Positions 12,330 through 26,247 of a DNA stretch of 64,000 bases are shown piece by piece. Numbering within the stretch: position 1 is the first letter of the stretch; each line of letters begins with the position of its first letter. The DNA lies in assembly GCA_031213475.1 (NCBI GenBank), contig JARUPZ010000013.1, positions 3,472,731 to 3,536,730 on the forward strand, written 5' to 3'. The position numbers and the translations under genes were made by a program. The notes below the pieces were generated by a model. The model had not been told where the DNA came from. It searched no databases and was given only the letters and a program-made list of their open reading frames with translations. Origin of the DNA: Nereocystis luetkeana. Its lineage: Eukaryota; Sar; Phaeophyceae; Laminariales; Laminariaceae.

Positions 12330-12905
12330 CACCGCCCGTAAAAAAGGAAACTGTTCCATGGGGAAACTTATAGGGGAATCCATGGGGAAGTTCATCAAGC
12401 AAGCCTGATCTAGAAGAGGACGAGGCCGTAAACAGCAACCAAGACTTTTCTCGAAATTATCACTACCGACCATGCTCTTTAACCCTCTTTTCCCCGACGC
12501 ACACTATCTGCCTGCAAACCCATCGCCAAACCCATTAGGCAGGATAAGATCGCAAGTCTGTCCATCTTGCATTTGCCCATCATCAACCGTTGCCCTTGAC
12601 CACCTCCCCCCCAACACAAACAATACGTCGGGCAACCCATTGGGAAACCCTTTCGTGGAGCCCATCGAGGCTCCCTACCACCCGTAACCCTTATTCCCCC
12701 CCCCTCCAAATCAAACAATCCGCCGAGGAATCCACTGGGAAACCCAACCGAGAGACCCATCGGGGCTCATTACTAACCGCGGTCCTTACCGACCCTCTCC
12801 TTCCCAACTCAACTATATATCGGGAACCCCATGAGGGTCCCTGCCGGATGTCGGGACACCCAGTCGGGAGCTTTACTGTGAAACTTATCGGGGATGATGA
12901 GACCA
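12330..12905. repeat. Degenerate dispersed/tandem repeat with GGGAAACCC-like cores
   Basis: Segments around 12355-12395, 12640-12690, 12735-12785 and 12830-12900 share short cores such as CATGGGGAA, TTGGGAAACCC and CCCATCG-GGCTC. A similar segment recurs at 14225-14340. Unit boundaries are unclear and there is no coding signal. Confidence 0.4.
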
Positions 12906-13194
12906 CAAGCAAAGCCTGTCTCAGGGCTTTCCCCATACCAGGCGCAGCGCTACGCTGCTGTTGCTACTCCGGACACCGGAGCAGAATCTCAAAACAGTAA
13001 AGGCACGAAACCTTCGCCTCTTGTCTGACCAATACCCAGTATCACTATCAATAGAAGAACGAACGCTAACCTTTGGCGCTACTCTGAATACCCTCTCACT
13101 AAAAACAAAAAAATGTGAATCATGCCGCCCCATAACAGCATTTGATCGGTCTATAGTAGGCGTCCCTTATGCATCCAGCAAATCACAGCAGAAC

Positions 13195-13330
13195 AGAGCC
13201 GGGAAAAACGCAGGGCAGAGCAGAGCACATCCGAGCAGGGCCGAGCGCAGCACTGGAGAGCAGAGCAGAACACAGCTAAGCACAGCCGAACACATCAAAT
13301 ACATCGGGTCGGGTCGGGTCGGGTCGATCG
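13195..13330. repeat. AGAGCAGAGC-type repeat followed by (GGGTC)4
   Basis: About 13195-13290 is built from degenerate GCAGAGCAGAGCACA units. It is followed by GGGTCGGGTCGGGTCGGGTC at 13308-13327, immediately 3' of the stop codon of the giant minus-strand gene, so it would lie in its 3' UTR. Confidence 0.6.
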
Positions 13331-13344
13331 ATGCGCTGCTGTGT

Positions 13345-16300
13345 CTAGTGAAGATATGACCCGCCCGAAACGATCGAACCAACTTCGTCTTCATCCGTGT
13401 CGTCCGCCGAGTCTTCAGCGGCAAAAGTGGCCGCGGCTTGCTCAACACGCCTCCTGGAGGCAGGCTGGAAAACCGTACGCGAGACGAGGGCGGGAGGGAG
13501 GGGGGGGGGGGGATCAGCTCAATGTTCGAACCAACCAACCATGTGAAGCGGAGGGCCGAGCAAACATTAAAGGCGTGCGTTGGATACACCAACCCTCGCT
13601 CGAACAGACGCAAAGCCTTAAAATGCAACCAAAGCAACGCTCGTATGCAAACAGCACATACAGCGCTGTACGTCCGTAGACTATGCCAGCAGCACGGCAA
13701 CATTACCATTGCTTTACAAGACACCTTTCTCCATTGCCGTCTCCTAAACCAACAACTCGGTAACGATACAGCTGTCGGGTCGATCAATTTACCTTGCCCT
13801 TCGGCACCCGCGGGTGTCTCGCGCGTCCCGGGCTCTCGAACTTCTTGATGCCTCGCTCGGCCACGCCCTGCACCAAAATAAACAAAATCAAAGCAAGAAA
13901 GCAAAGTAAAAACGCAAAACGAAGGGGGGGGTGGGGGGGCAAGTCAAGCCACTAGTAGATATCAGAGCGAGCAAGAATAAAGAAAACCCGAAGGAAACAC
14001 ACACAAACAAGGCAACAAAAAACACACCACTATGCGCAACATGACGTGCCCTACTGTCAGCTGTTTTTTCGACCTCACGCAACCGTTATCTGTTTTTTCG
14101 ACCTCCCGGTCCAGAACAATGCATCGTCTATCACTCCGACATGGGGCATATGCATAGGGGGGAGTATTTATGCCCCGGCTAGGTAGTGCTCGGGGTAGAT
14201 ATCGGGTTGACACTCGTCGAACGTACTTGGGGGAATTCCCAGGGGAACCCCCGTAAGGGAAGTGGTCCGTTTACTTCCTCATGAAGTTGTCGGGGCACTA
14301 GTCGGGTGAATACTCAGCTCGACAATCGGGGAAATCCTATTAATAGCGACAATCCCGGTGCGGACCAGCTGCCTCCCCCTCCCTCCTAGCAACACTTACA
14401 ACAATGGAAAACACATCACCCACCTCCAGCACCACCACCACCACCCCCACCACCCGCCACCACCACTCACCACCCCACCACCTACCATCCCCCCATCCAC
14501 CACCCACCACAACCATCACCACCGCCCACAACCACCCGCCACTACCCACCATCTACCCCTCACCACTATCCTACACACCTGCTTCGCCAGGACGTCCTTC
14601 ACGTAGGGCAGCGGCCTCTCCATTTCGGGGGGCGTCGACTGGCCTCCATTGGACGCCACCCACCCCAACGCCGAAGACCTGTCAGACCCCATGGAGCTTA
14701 CAGGTCCTCCTCCGCCTATGGATACGCCGCCGTCGCCGCCGCCGCTGCCACCACCGCCGCCGCCGCCGGGACCAAATGCAGCAGCCAGCTGCTGCGACGT
14801 AGCCATGGCCTTGATCAGGTTCTGTCGCTTCCTCGCGCGCTTCTTCCAGACCTCCACCGACACCGAGGCCACCGGCTTCGGGGACTCGTCCTCCCTGGGG
14901 TGCATGACGTGCTGCACGTTCGCGGGCCTGCTGCGATGTCCGGACGGCCTCTCACCCGAGGAGCGACCGGCCTTCGAGGAGGAGCGCCGGGTGGGGGAGG
15001 AGACGGGAGGGGGCGCGACGCCGTGGGCGGACGACGTGACGAGAGAGGCGTTGGAGATGCCGGAGATGCCGCCGGAGATGCTGCCGGAGGTGCTGTGCCG
15101 GAGATTCGAGGCGTAGGACTTCCTGCTGTCCGAGGCGTTTCTCTGGGAGTGCCTGCTGTCGTTTTGGGGTGGATATGGGGGGGGTGGGGTGGGGCGGGGG
15201 GTGGGGTGGAAGATGGGGGTCCTAGAGGCCCACAGGTGGGAGGACGGTGGTATTGGGGGGTGGGGGAGGGGTGGCTGGATAGGGGGGGAGGGGGGTGGTT
15301 GGGGGGGAGGGGGATGGTTGGGGGGGTGGGGGGGGGGGGGGGGGGGGTGGCTGGGGGGGGTGGGAAAGGAGGGAGTGGAAGAGGTGGGGCGGCAACCGTG
15401 TGCTATTGCTGCCTGCTAACGGCTGCCGTGGCCGGGCGGCGGTAGAGGCGAGCTAACTCGTGAGAAGCGAAACGAGAGGAAACCGCGTGCGAGGCGGCGA
15501 ACAGAGAGACAGGGCGCAGAAAGGAGCAAGAAAAGGCGTGTTGCGTAAAAACAAAATAGACTAATCACCTGGGTGAAACCAAGTCGCCCGGCGCAGGCAA
15601 GCAGGTGAGGTCAAAAGAGCAAAAGGCTCGCGTCCGCGTGAGGGTTCGGGTACTATCTGAGCACAGCACTGCCATAAACAACCCGCAACCACCCAGAAGG
15701 CAACGCTAGCCCAAACAATGGCTCCAATGCATCATCATCTTGAGCGATGTATTCCATCCATGAATAGACCGCCTCCTCCCCGCCTTTTCTCCCCCAACCT
15801 CACCTCCCACAAGAAAGAAAAAGCGCTAACGTATTAAAGTACTGGGCAACACTCTCAGTCTACGAATAGAAGCCCCTCTTGCCCCCCCCCGCACCGCTCC
15901 AGCCGCCGCCCGTTAGAAAAAACAAAGCACCCCCTCCCCAACCGGCGAACCAACACTTCCCGAACATTGTGCTGTATGACACTTTTTTAAAGGACATACC
16001 TCCGGCTAACGGCAGAGGGAGATTTAGAGGGCTCGCCAGGCCCCCACTTCGACAGCGACGAAGGCGATTCACCGCCGCCACCGCCAGTACTACTCAGGCC
16101 CACTCCTGGCCCCGCGGTCGACGCTGAGTCCACTGACCCCATCCTCTGAATAAAAGCGTGCCGCAAGCGCTTCTCGTGGTCCCTGAAAGCGTCTTCATCG
16201 AATGAGGGGTCGTCCTGGCGCTTCCTCCATGAGCTAGCGCTGCTGCCGCCACCGTCGGCACGAAAGTCGCCCGGGTCGGCACTGTTGTACACGCGGTAAT

Positions 16301-19300
16301 TTCCTCCCGGCCCTGCCACATCCTCCCTCCTCTCGGCACCGCCAGCGGATTCCCAAGGTGGGACACCGTCTTCTTTCTGGACTGCGCTTATCGGGGACGG
16401 TGCCCACCCGCGCCCCTCCGACAGCTCAACGGAGGCCTCATTGTCGTTGTGGTGGTCGCGGGTGCTATCGGGCAACGATCTAGGGTGGTGTCGGCCTCGA
16501 GACCCTCCACCACCATCACCACCACCCCCTCCGCGGCTACTGTTGCTGCTGCCACTGCGCCTGCGGCGGTCCCCGGCAAAACTAGAGGTGGGGCTAGCAG
16601 CGGGGGAATCAACCACCCCGCCGCCGTCCGTATGCTCGCGCCCGGCTGCCGAAAAGTAAGCCTGAAGATCAACCGGCGCGGTTCGGCTTGTCAGCTTTCT
16701 ACCCGTATCCCCCCGCCCCCCCGCCCCTCCTCCTCCTCTCGCTGCTCCTGGGCTCCCCGACGCCCGGGTTTCCGCCTCGTTCTCACCGAATTCCTCGGCG
16801 TCGTCGTTGCTGGCCGAGGCACTCGGCACGGAGACTCCCTCGAGGGGGCCCCCGCTAAGAATAGAGGTGAGCGATTTCACAGGGGACTCCACGTTGGCGA
16901 GATTAATGCGAACTCCGACCAGGGAACTCCCGTCGCTGGCCCCGCTGAAGGAGCCGCTGGTGTTGGGGTTTCCATCGGAAGCTCTGGTGGCGGTAGCGGC
17001 GGAGGACGGGGTAGCCGAGGTGGAGCCGGAGGCCGCCGGGGATGGGGCCTGGAGGAACTGCTGGAAAGGTCCCGGGGAATGGTCGGTGTCTCGGAGGATC
17101 TTGGCCAAGGCGGGGCTGCTCAGGTCGCCGACGTCCTGAAGGTGCACTCCGACACGCTCCATGAGACGACGGTCTAGTTCTTCGAAGAGCTCGAGCTTTT
17201 CCAACTGAGGCCGGAGTGGAGGGGGGGGGGGGGGGGTAGGGCGGGGGGGCGAAGAAACAGAGCCGGGCGGAGAGTGGGGAGGAGAAAGCGGCAGAGGAAG
17301 ACGAGGAGGTGAACGGGGGGATTGCTGGAGAGCCTAATCGACCGTCGCATGCACTTCTTCGAAAACGGGGAGAGGGGTGGGATGGGGTGATATCGACAAG
17401 GAAACATGCAGCACCAAACGGCCAGAATAACAACATGTACGATGTTGCTGGTGCTTCTTTGGGGGAGCTCTTCGGCTTGTCTTACACGTAGCACTGAGCG
17501 TTCGTGCGGTAGCTCGCGATGAGGGGCACCTGGTAGTGCGCTACTTTGCTCATCGTGCTCGCCGTTCCGTGCTCTACTTACTCTGCCAAGGGCGGGCTCG
17601 GCCGCGCCCAAGCCGTACCTCACGGGCGTGTGTTTTCTTGAAGATTTTCATGCCTTCCTCACGGGCTCACAACACATATTTTTACAGTCCCGCGCGGGAG
17701 GATCACCTCTTTGGATCTTGCGAGCCACAAAGGCATCTACCGCATGCGTTCCTAAGGACCACGTCGGGGTTTCTCTTCGCGAGGCGGTGAACCTTTTCGG
17801 TCTATTCCTTCGCCATAGTGCCCGCCGGCCTGCTTTGCACCGGGCAGGGCCTCGCGTACGCTCATATCGTGGGCATGCGGGCGGTGGACGCAGCAGGCTT
17901 GCTCCTTCCTCTTTTCTGCTAAGGTTGTTCCGAATTGTATATACGTACTCGTGCTCGTATCGCATTTATAGTTATTTCGTGACCTACTCGCAATACCAGG
18001 TAAATAATACTCCGTTAGTATGTCGACGACACTGGGTTTTATACACTACTCATTGCTGAGCCACGCACGTACGTACCACAACAGCAATACATATTATGCA
18101 GCACTACTAGTTTCATACAACATGATATTTGGTCTATACGTCGTATACCTTTAATGATGTTTATTGTTGCTGTTCGAGATGCAGAACTGGCGTGCTTTAC
18201 TTCCAGCCCTACGATCAAATTGGTTAATGAGTGAAAAATAAAGAATTTAATCAGCAAAACAAATACTGATTCTTTACTTCCCTTAATCCAATCAATAAGT
18301 CCTCGCTGATTCACATGCTCCTTGTCTCACCTTGTGCTGCAGCTGTGCATTGGTCTCGCTTCCCTGTCCACCACCGCCGTCACCGCCGCCACCAGCACCA
18401 GCACTGGCACCACCGTCACCACCCCCACCATCACCGTTAACGCGGGAGACGGCCGAGACCATCGCCGAGCCCGGCGACGATGCGCGACCGGCGGGAACGT
18501 GGGTGGCCGCGGCGAAGGAACTAGCGGCGCAAGACATCGTCCCATCGTCATCTACCTCATCCCACGGATGAGAATCGCCGCTCTCCATTCGAGCCACCGA
18601 CCCTCGCGCCGAGCTGTTCACGGTACACACCACGGTACGGCACAAAGACAGTGGGGTGGGGGTGGTGCGAGGTGAGGGCGGTAGTAATCAAGGTGGGAGG
18701 ACAGGGTGCGGGGTGACGGTAGGGCTTAGGGTCGGGGTTGAGGTTCTGGGAGGGGTACTCGATATCATGCGTAGCCGTAGTCGTATGACCATACACCCTC
18801 GCGTCCCCACAACGCCGGGACGGACCACGTCGGGTTTTCACTGACCAGGCAGAGATTTCGTTCACCAAGCGCGAAGCGCCGTGCGGTGTTCGGCGGGTCG
18901 CATGAAGGGTGAGCTGCATCCTACTAAGAATCGCTTATGAGGCGGACCCGCACATGGGTAACAGCTTCAACAACGTCAATTTAAGTTCCAGTGTGGCCAC
19001 TTTCAGAGACAGCAACGGGGGTACTATGTTTAAGTGCTTCATTGGTGCCGTACCATAAACACTACGTTTTTCCTCTCGCTCTCCGGGGCGCAAAAAACAA
19101 AACTACGTTATGCAATAATTCTCCTTGTGCGAAGTAAAGGTTCTCCACCCCGCACCATGATCTAACTCGATCGCCAGCTGTGACCAACCGACACGAACAA
19201 AAACAACGTTATCATGGTTGTGCAGCTCACGTAGTGAGCGGCATGTCGTACCGTGTCGTTGCCAACCTACGCCAACCCAATATATACCTGGTACCTAATA

Positions 19301-22300
19301 CATAGGGTTGGGAGCGGGAGGGGGGGAAAAGGGTGAGAGGGAGGGGTGTCGGACTCGTGGTCTTTCTAGGCAACGCTCGGTATGGCAAGCCTCACGAACG
19401 GACATCGGTCTGTATGAAACGGCGGCTAGGCTGTCTTCACTAGAGTGTCAGCAGGTGCGGGTCTAAAAAGGGCCAAGCGAGACATCATCAAGATAAGGTA
19501 ACTATTTTGACACATTCATGCTCTGTCCCCCTCTCCCACCCACACCCCCACTTCCACCCTCCTCCCGTTTTCCCCCAAACGATTGCGACTAACATGGAAC
19601 ATAAAAGCAGAACACAGCTTCTGCCCCACGCCCCCCCCGCGCCCCCCCTCGCCCCTTTTCATCCCAACTACCTGATATGCATATTACGGGGGACCATAGT
19701 TAATAGGACCAAATATTGTTCGTAAAAATGGTTAAATATATACCAGGTAGGTTTTTATGCATACCATAGGTCCTGTTAACTATGTTCCCCCGTAATAGCA
19801 ACAAAACAGAAACGCCCAGTAACTCCCCCCCCTCCTCCACCCTCCCCCCTTCCACCCAAGCCGAGCCCCCAACCCCCCCCGCCACCGTTTTTTCTTCCTT
19901 CCGATGAGGGAACCGATAGTCCGTGACCACAACCATGAGCATGCTAACCTGCGTGAAACTCCAGGGGAACTGCCCGCCGCCATCCTCTCCCCGAGGCTCA
20001 GCCCTCTAGTAGCCCCTCCCCCTCCCCCCCCTCCTCCTCCACCACCCCCACCACCACGGTCGACGATGACAACGCTACCAGTGTCGCTCCCACTCTCGTC
20101 GCGACGGTGACCGGAACCATCCGACGGCGCCCCGCCTCCCCGCGAGGACGTCACGACGATGCGGTTGCTCCCAAGAGCGGCATCGTCGGGGATGCCGTCG
20201 AGACCGCGGCCCCTGGAGCGGCCACTGCCGGAATGGTCGTAGTCTGTCGTCTGGGTGCTGCCGGAGTCCGTTCGGCCGTGTAGCCCTCGCGGGACCCGCG
20301 GGGACGTCTGCGAGTTGAAGCGGGACCCGGAGTCGGCGGACTGCTGCTCCATGTCGCCCTCTTCTATGCGCTGGAGCACGCCGACGCTCATGCCCGAGGT
20401 CATGGACGCGTGGTCGGCGAAGCTCGACCCACCGTCTCCTTCCCAGGCGCTGCTGCCGCCGCCGCTGCTTGGGTAGTCGTTCCACTCCGACTGGGAAGGA
20501 GGGTGGGGAGGAAAGGGGAGGGGAGGGGAGGGAGGGAGGGAGGGAGGGAGGGAGAGAGGGAGGGAGGGACGGGGGGAGGCGTATGTGGGGCAAAGCAAGG
20601 TACATGACTACTCTAGTTCACAATTCACCCGTTCCAAAAATAAACACACCCGACTCTGATTCGAAGTAGTTTATCCCCCCTCCCCGCAGAGCTGTGTTAG
20701 AGCTGTGTTGATCCAATGCGAAGTGTTCTCCCAAATGGTAAACGTCGTTTTGAACGAAAGTACAAGAAGCCACTTCAAATAATCGCGTCTCGAAAACAAA
20801 CGGGGGGGAATTGTATTGGGATCCTCTTAGTAGTCCAAATCTTTACAAAATCGTTTTTTTGTCGCTTTTTGTTAGGTGGCACAAACGAAAAAGAACAGGA
20901 AACAACCACGTAAAACAAGCAGACAAAGAACCGAAATAAAATCCTTTCAACAGCGGCAAAAAACTTTTGTAAGAGGGCGCAATTCCTTAACAACCCACGA
21001 CTGAAGACCCGTTAACTTGCCAAGTGCTGTAGTCTTGTGTTGCACGGGGCGTGAGACATCAAATGTCCATACCCAAAGCGGGGGCAAACCTGTCACCACC
21101 CCTTGCCATCATCAGAGTGCGCCCGAAACTACCCCAACTCTGAACTCCGAAGCTCCGATTGTTTTTTTCAATTTCAGTAAAATATTTACGGGGGGACGAA
21201 GTAGTCGGAACCAAACATTCTGCGGGATACCTGGCGTTTAGCGTCCATCGTGGGTCCTGATTATAACATCAGCCCAGCCGTAAGCAGCATACCTGGTAAC
21301 TAGCAAAGGATTACCCGACTCGAAAAACAAGACCAAACAAATAAACAAACAAAAAACTGTTGACAGCAGTCAGCAAGCCACCCGGTACGCAAAAAAAAGA
21401 GAGACGGAACAGGTTTTCAATCTGCTGAAACAAACGAAACTGAAAAAACAATGACTCACCTTTCCGCCGTGGAGCCACTGCAGCAGCGGCAGGTCGGAGG
21501 TCACCGTCTGGAATGACCCCATCTGCGATAGCTGACCTCCATCCACGGGGATAGCGATCGGTGACCGGCTCTTTTGCTCGGTCCGAATCCTGCCGAGAGG
21601 ATCCCAGGGGGAGGGAGGGGGCGGGGAAGAAGGGGAGGGATGGGGATCGATATCAGTATCAGAGTCGGAAATCGTCTCGGAATCGGGAGTTCAGTCGGTA
21701 TCGGTATCGGTATCGGTATCGGTGTCGGGTATCGGTATCGCAATTGATGTTGTGCCAGATGGTGGTATCGGTATCGGAGCTGTGTCGGCATCGTAATTGG
21801 AACTGATGATGATATTGATATCGGAATCGGAATCGGCACCGGAACTGATGCTGGTGTTGGTATCGGTATGGTTTCCGTATCGGAACCGGTATCGGTATCG
21901 GTGTTGGTATCAAAATCGATCGCGGAAGCAGAATCGAACTCGGCAGTTTGGGTATCGGAATAGCGAATCGGTATCGGCATCGGCACCGGTATTATTGATG
22001 TTGGTATTGGTCCCCCATCACAACAGCATATTTTCCCCTCTCTTACATACAGACACCTCGCAATTCTTTCATCCAATCAGATTTCAGCGAACCGACTAGA
22101 AAATAACACACATTGTTTTTGTTCGCCCCTATTTGCGGGACGATCAAACACAACTACTTGTATAAAAAAAAACACCACTCAAGATAGTTCGATAATATAT
22201 ACATCCTTGTGTATCCTCCTGCTCACCCTTGGATAACGTCATGTCCCGGGGAGTTGTACACTATGCGTACAACGATCTGTTGTGTGTTTTTATTGCAGAA

Positions 22301-24437
22301 GGCCCGAACACAAGCAGGGCTCCGCACAGTTCATGACCCGACCCGCTGGTCGGGTTCAGGAGGTATTTTGAAATATCACGGATCGGATCGGGTCGGGTCG
22401 GGTCGGATCGGATCGGGTCGGATCGGATCAGGAGTTTTTTTTCAAAATCTCACGGGTCGTGCCAAATCCCCCATGAACAACCCTGGCGAAAATAAATTCC
22501 TTTCGTAATTCCTTTCGTTGACTCTGTATTAACACGGCTGATATGTTCTACGTTTATCATAAAAAACAAAAATACACCCAAAATACACCCCCCCGTCATC
22601 CCCCCGCCGTCTCGTAAGGGATGCGTGATCATGGATCCAATGACTAAGGCAAACAACAAATGGGTACGCCCCCCCCCCCACCCCCCGCACCCTCCCAATC
22701 CCGCCCTCTCTCACCTCGCCCGAACCTCCCCGAAATTGGAGATGAAGCTGAGGTTCGTGTGCTCCTTTTTGTCGGAGACATCCAGAAGCCGACGAAGGCG
22801 GAGGTACGCCACGACCAGCCTCTTGTGCCCCGGGTCGGGGCCCCAGTCCAGGCTGAGTCTCGCGCAGTTTGTCATGGCCTGGCGGTCGGCAAACCAGAGG
22901 GCTCGCACGTGCTCATCGCGGTACCTGTACGTAGGAGACGGAGGCGAGGGGCGGAAAGGGGGGCAGGGTACTCATGTCATTCATGGCCGTAGTCGCCCGG
23001 GGGGGAGGGAAGGGGTACTCGATATCATGCACGGGCGTAGTCGTATGGCCATAGACTCTCGCACCCCCGCTAGGTTTTCACCGTTCTACGCAGACATTAC
23101 TCATTTTTCGTGTGTTACTCGACACAGTAATTTGACCGCTGACTATGCATCCCTTTCGAGACGGAGCGCAGGGGAGGGAGGGGGGGGGGGGGGGGGGGGG
23201 GCGTACTCGTTTTTCCTTATCTGGCTCATTTTGCCATGAATTATGCATCCGTTTGAGACAGGGGCCGGGGGGGGGGGGGGAGACGTAAAAAGAATGAAAA
23301 GCATCATACCAGGGTACGTCGGACAGATCATGATGTAGAGCATGTACAGTAGGGTCCTAGCCTGAAGATATGAAACGTTGTCCAGGATCTATACAGTACA
23401 GACCCACCCCTGCATGAACCCTGTTGTACATCATACAGATGATACGGCTCCCACGCGGTAAGATGATCTAGACCGTAAGAGATCAGGGGTCTATCTCCCC
23501 TGAAATACGTATCAGGTATAGACAGGAGGTGGGAACCGATGGTCCGTCCGGGGTGTAAAACATGGTGAACTGGTGAACGTACGATTGGGCAAAGGGTTTC
23601 TACGTAGCCGGTAGCGGTAGAGCATGGGAGGGGTGAAAAGGGGTGTGTGTGCAATGAAACGTTACAAGATACGGCAGGAAAAGGGTTTTGATTCTGCGGG
23701 TGGCGTTAGCAGAGGATGGGGATGGTTCGGGGGGGGGGGAGGGGGGGGGTACTCAGTTGAAGAGATGTACTACAGTGGATCTCACGCGGGGGGGGCGACA
23801 ACGCAAGGAGTTTCGACGTTTTGGGTGGAAGTACCAGGGGGGGGGGGGGGGAGAAACGATCAGTAGCACCAGGAAAGAATCAACACCATGATCACCAAAA
23901 CAAACAACAGCAACAATACCGATGACACCGCCACCTCCACCAAAGCACATTGCCAAAGTCTCAAACCCCGGAGCTTTTAATCGGCATGACTTATTAAAGT
24001 CACCAACTAGTTTTTAGGGACTAGTAGTTAGGGCATTCCCCGGAGGTGCCGAGTACCCGATGTATCGGGCTTCCGTACCTGTAGGAAGGATTGTTGAATG
24101 CGGGATACAGTTTTGATGGTTTGGGCGGGGGGGGGGGGGGCGAAGGGTCGATTTGGCCCCCCTCGCTCGCCTGCCGTTCGAACCGGCAAGTCAGCTGGCC
24201 ATCAGCTGTGGCTTCGGCGGCCGACTTGCGGGCTAAAACAAAGAAGTAACTCTGCCGGCTAAAGGCACCCGTACAGACCCGTAATGCAGCCTTTCAGAAA
24301 TTCTGCGGACTTGCAGCAGCTCTCTATCACACCCACCTGTCAAGTGTAAACGCCTTACTCGTCCACTCGAGGTAACGCGTTCCCCAGTTGTGTCTGGCGT
24401 TGATGACGTCCTTGTTGAAGATAGCCTTTTCTAGCAT
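13345..24437 (-). CDS. Giant gene, exons 43-52: C-terminal extension and disordered tail (residues 2168-3261)
   Basis: Exons 43-45 finish the ordered part (HNWGTRYLEWTSKAFTLD; ALWFADRQAMTNCARLSLDW). From about residue 2310 the protein is Ser/Gly/Asp-rich and low in hydrophobics. It is encoded by unusually long exons (542, 283, 1205 and 577 nt). Ordered islands in the tail are a predicted helix LEKLELFEELDRRLMERVG at the start of exon 49 and a basic helix EVWKKRARKRQNLIKAMA in exon 50. The last exon encodes an acidic end (DSADDTDEDEVGS) and the stop at 13345-13347. A 42-nt exon (17488-17529) joins exons 47 and 49 in phase. The tail probably serves cytosolic regulation or docking; that is inference. 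Confidence 0.78.
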
Positions 24438-26174
24438 CTGGTTAACATCGGAAGCAAAAGGAGGTCGGGAAGAAAAAAGAGAGTAGGAACGGTGTGGGGG
24501 GGGGGGGAGACGCAAGACATGAAGAGACACAGGGGAGTGGGGATAAAGGGGGGGGGGGGGGGAGGAAAAAAGAGAGAGGGGGGGGGGGGGGGGTGAACAG
24601 GGGGAGGAGAGGTTAAGGGACTGAGACAGACCGAGACATTGTTTTGTTCTTTCATGCGGTTATGTAGCAGCGTCGTCTACTGTACTCTTATGTCGCGTTC
24701 AACAACGATCGACGGGAACAAAAGCGGCAGCTTCTTCCGATGTATCTATACGTGCGTTCTTGCGCACTAATCTCATAATTAAAACACACAGAAAGAAGCT
24801 GATGATACCGAACCGTTCGAGGACAATCAAGAAGGGCTCGTACGCGCTTGTCTCACCCCCCCCCTTCCCCTTCTCCCCTCCCCGCCATCCAAACGCATTC
24901 CTTAACCCCTTTGATACCGAAATGTACGTAAACCCAAGCATGACTGCTGTATACTTCCGAGGGTGTTGTCTGCACAACGGGACCGCAGTCACAAAGAGGT
25001 GCACAACAAGAACAAACGAAACCGCGCGCGGTCGCGGTTGCTCGTACCTCCCGAGGGTTGGGGGTCAAGTCGATCTCCCCCCAGTCTAGGTCGGCAGCCC
25101 CGCCGATCTTGCACCACTTCTTGCAGGCCGCGAGGGTTTCCAGTTGTGTCTTGGCTAGCTCGAGGGGGCTGTTGGGTCTGCACACGCCACCAAATTCGCC
25201 CACGACGTCTCTCGTCCCTGGAGTTGTGCAGCAGCAAAAAGAAACAATCGCACGATTTTTATCCTCACCTGGTGTGCAGTTTTTTCAAGCACGGCCTTTT
25301 TGTTCATGAAGATTTAGAGGCATAGCAATAGTAGCAGCCGATACGATTGTGTCTCGATCGATACTAGGCGGGGTGAAATCGTTCCAGATTTTTTTTTATA
25401 TATCTATTTTTTATTTATTTATTTTTTTGTTTCACTTTTACTTTCCAGCCTAGCTCGTAGGAGGTTTTACCCTCGGCGATCTACTGGACAAGCCGTGCTC
25501 ACAGGTGTCGTCCCTTGTCCCCCCCGGTACGTGCCTTTATTTTTTGTGGCGCATAGGGTTCAGCATTCCCACTGCCCGCCGATTTTCATCGAATTTAGCA
25601 ATCTCACGCTCTCGCACTTTCCGCTAATCAATTTCTCCATGCAAGAAAAAGTCCCTGCGAGCACGTGCACTCGGTGAGACTTGAACCCACGAACTTGATC
25701 TTGATAGGCACGCGGACCACCCACCAAGCCAACGGGGACGCCGGCACTATATATATACATATATACCAGGTATGCAGATGTATTTTTGACACCAAACCAT
25801 GGTTGATATCCCCGTGGGTCGAGTGGTTGAATAGCGTACTGGTCGTTGGCGTGGCTGGTGTAATGTTCTGACGAGACGGTTGGTAGCATGCCCGGCAGAA
25901 ACCTTAGCCGGAAACAATGGCTGACTTGAAAAAAAAAAAAAGGTTTGCCCTGGCCCAACCACCAGGTGTGGCCAAGAGTTCCCAACCTTACGCTATACCA
26001 CCGCAACAGAGAAAGAGAGACCAGGTTGCCGTCGTGAAATACCGGGCACTCGATAGCATGGGCTGCAAACGTGGTCATCAGCACGCGGTTGACAAAACGA
26101 AAGACTGGCTGTGTTTCAGACCTGAGTGGGGGGCGTTCAGGCCTTGCGCTTCTTTAGACGCAACCACAAGGCGA

Positions 26175-26247
<73 letters not shown>

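Noticed and set aside
18322..18675. + strand frame opposite exon 47
   Set aside because: Antisense shadow of a Gly/Ala-rich coding exon with correct splice sites and phase on the minus strand.
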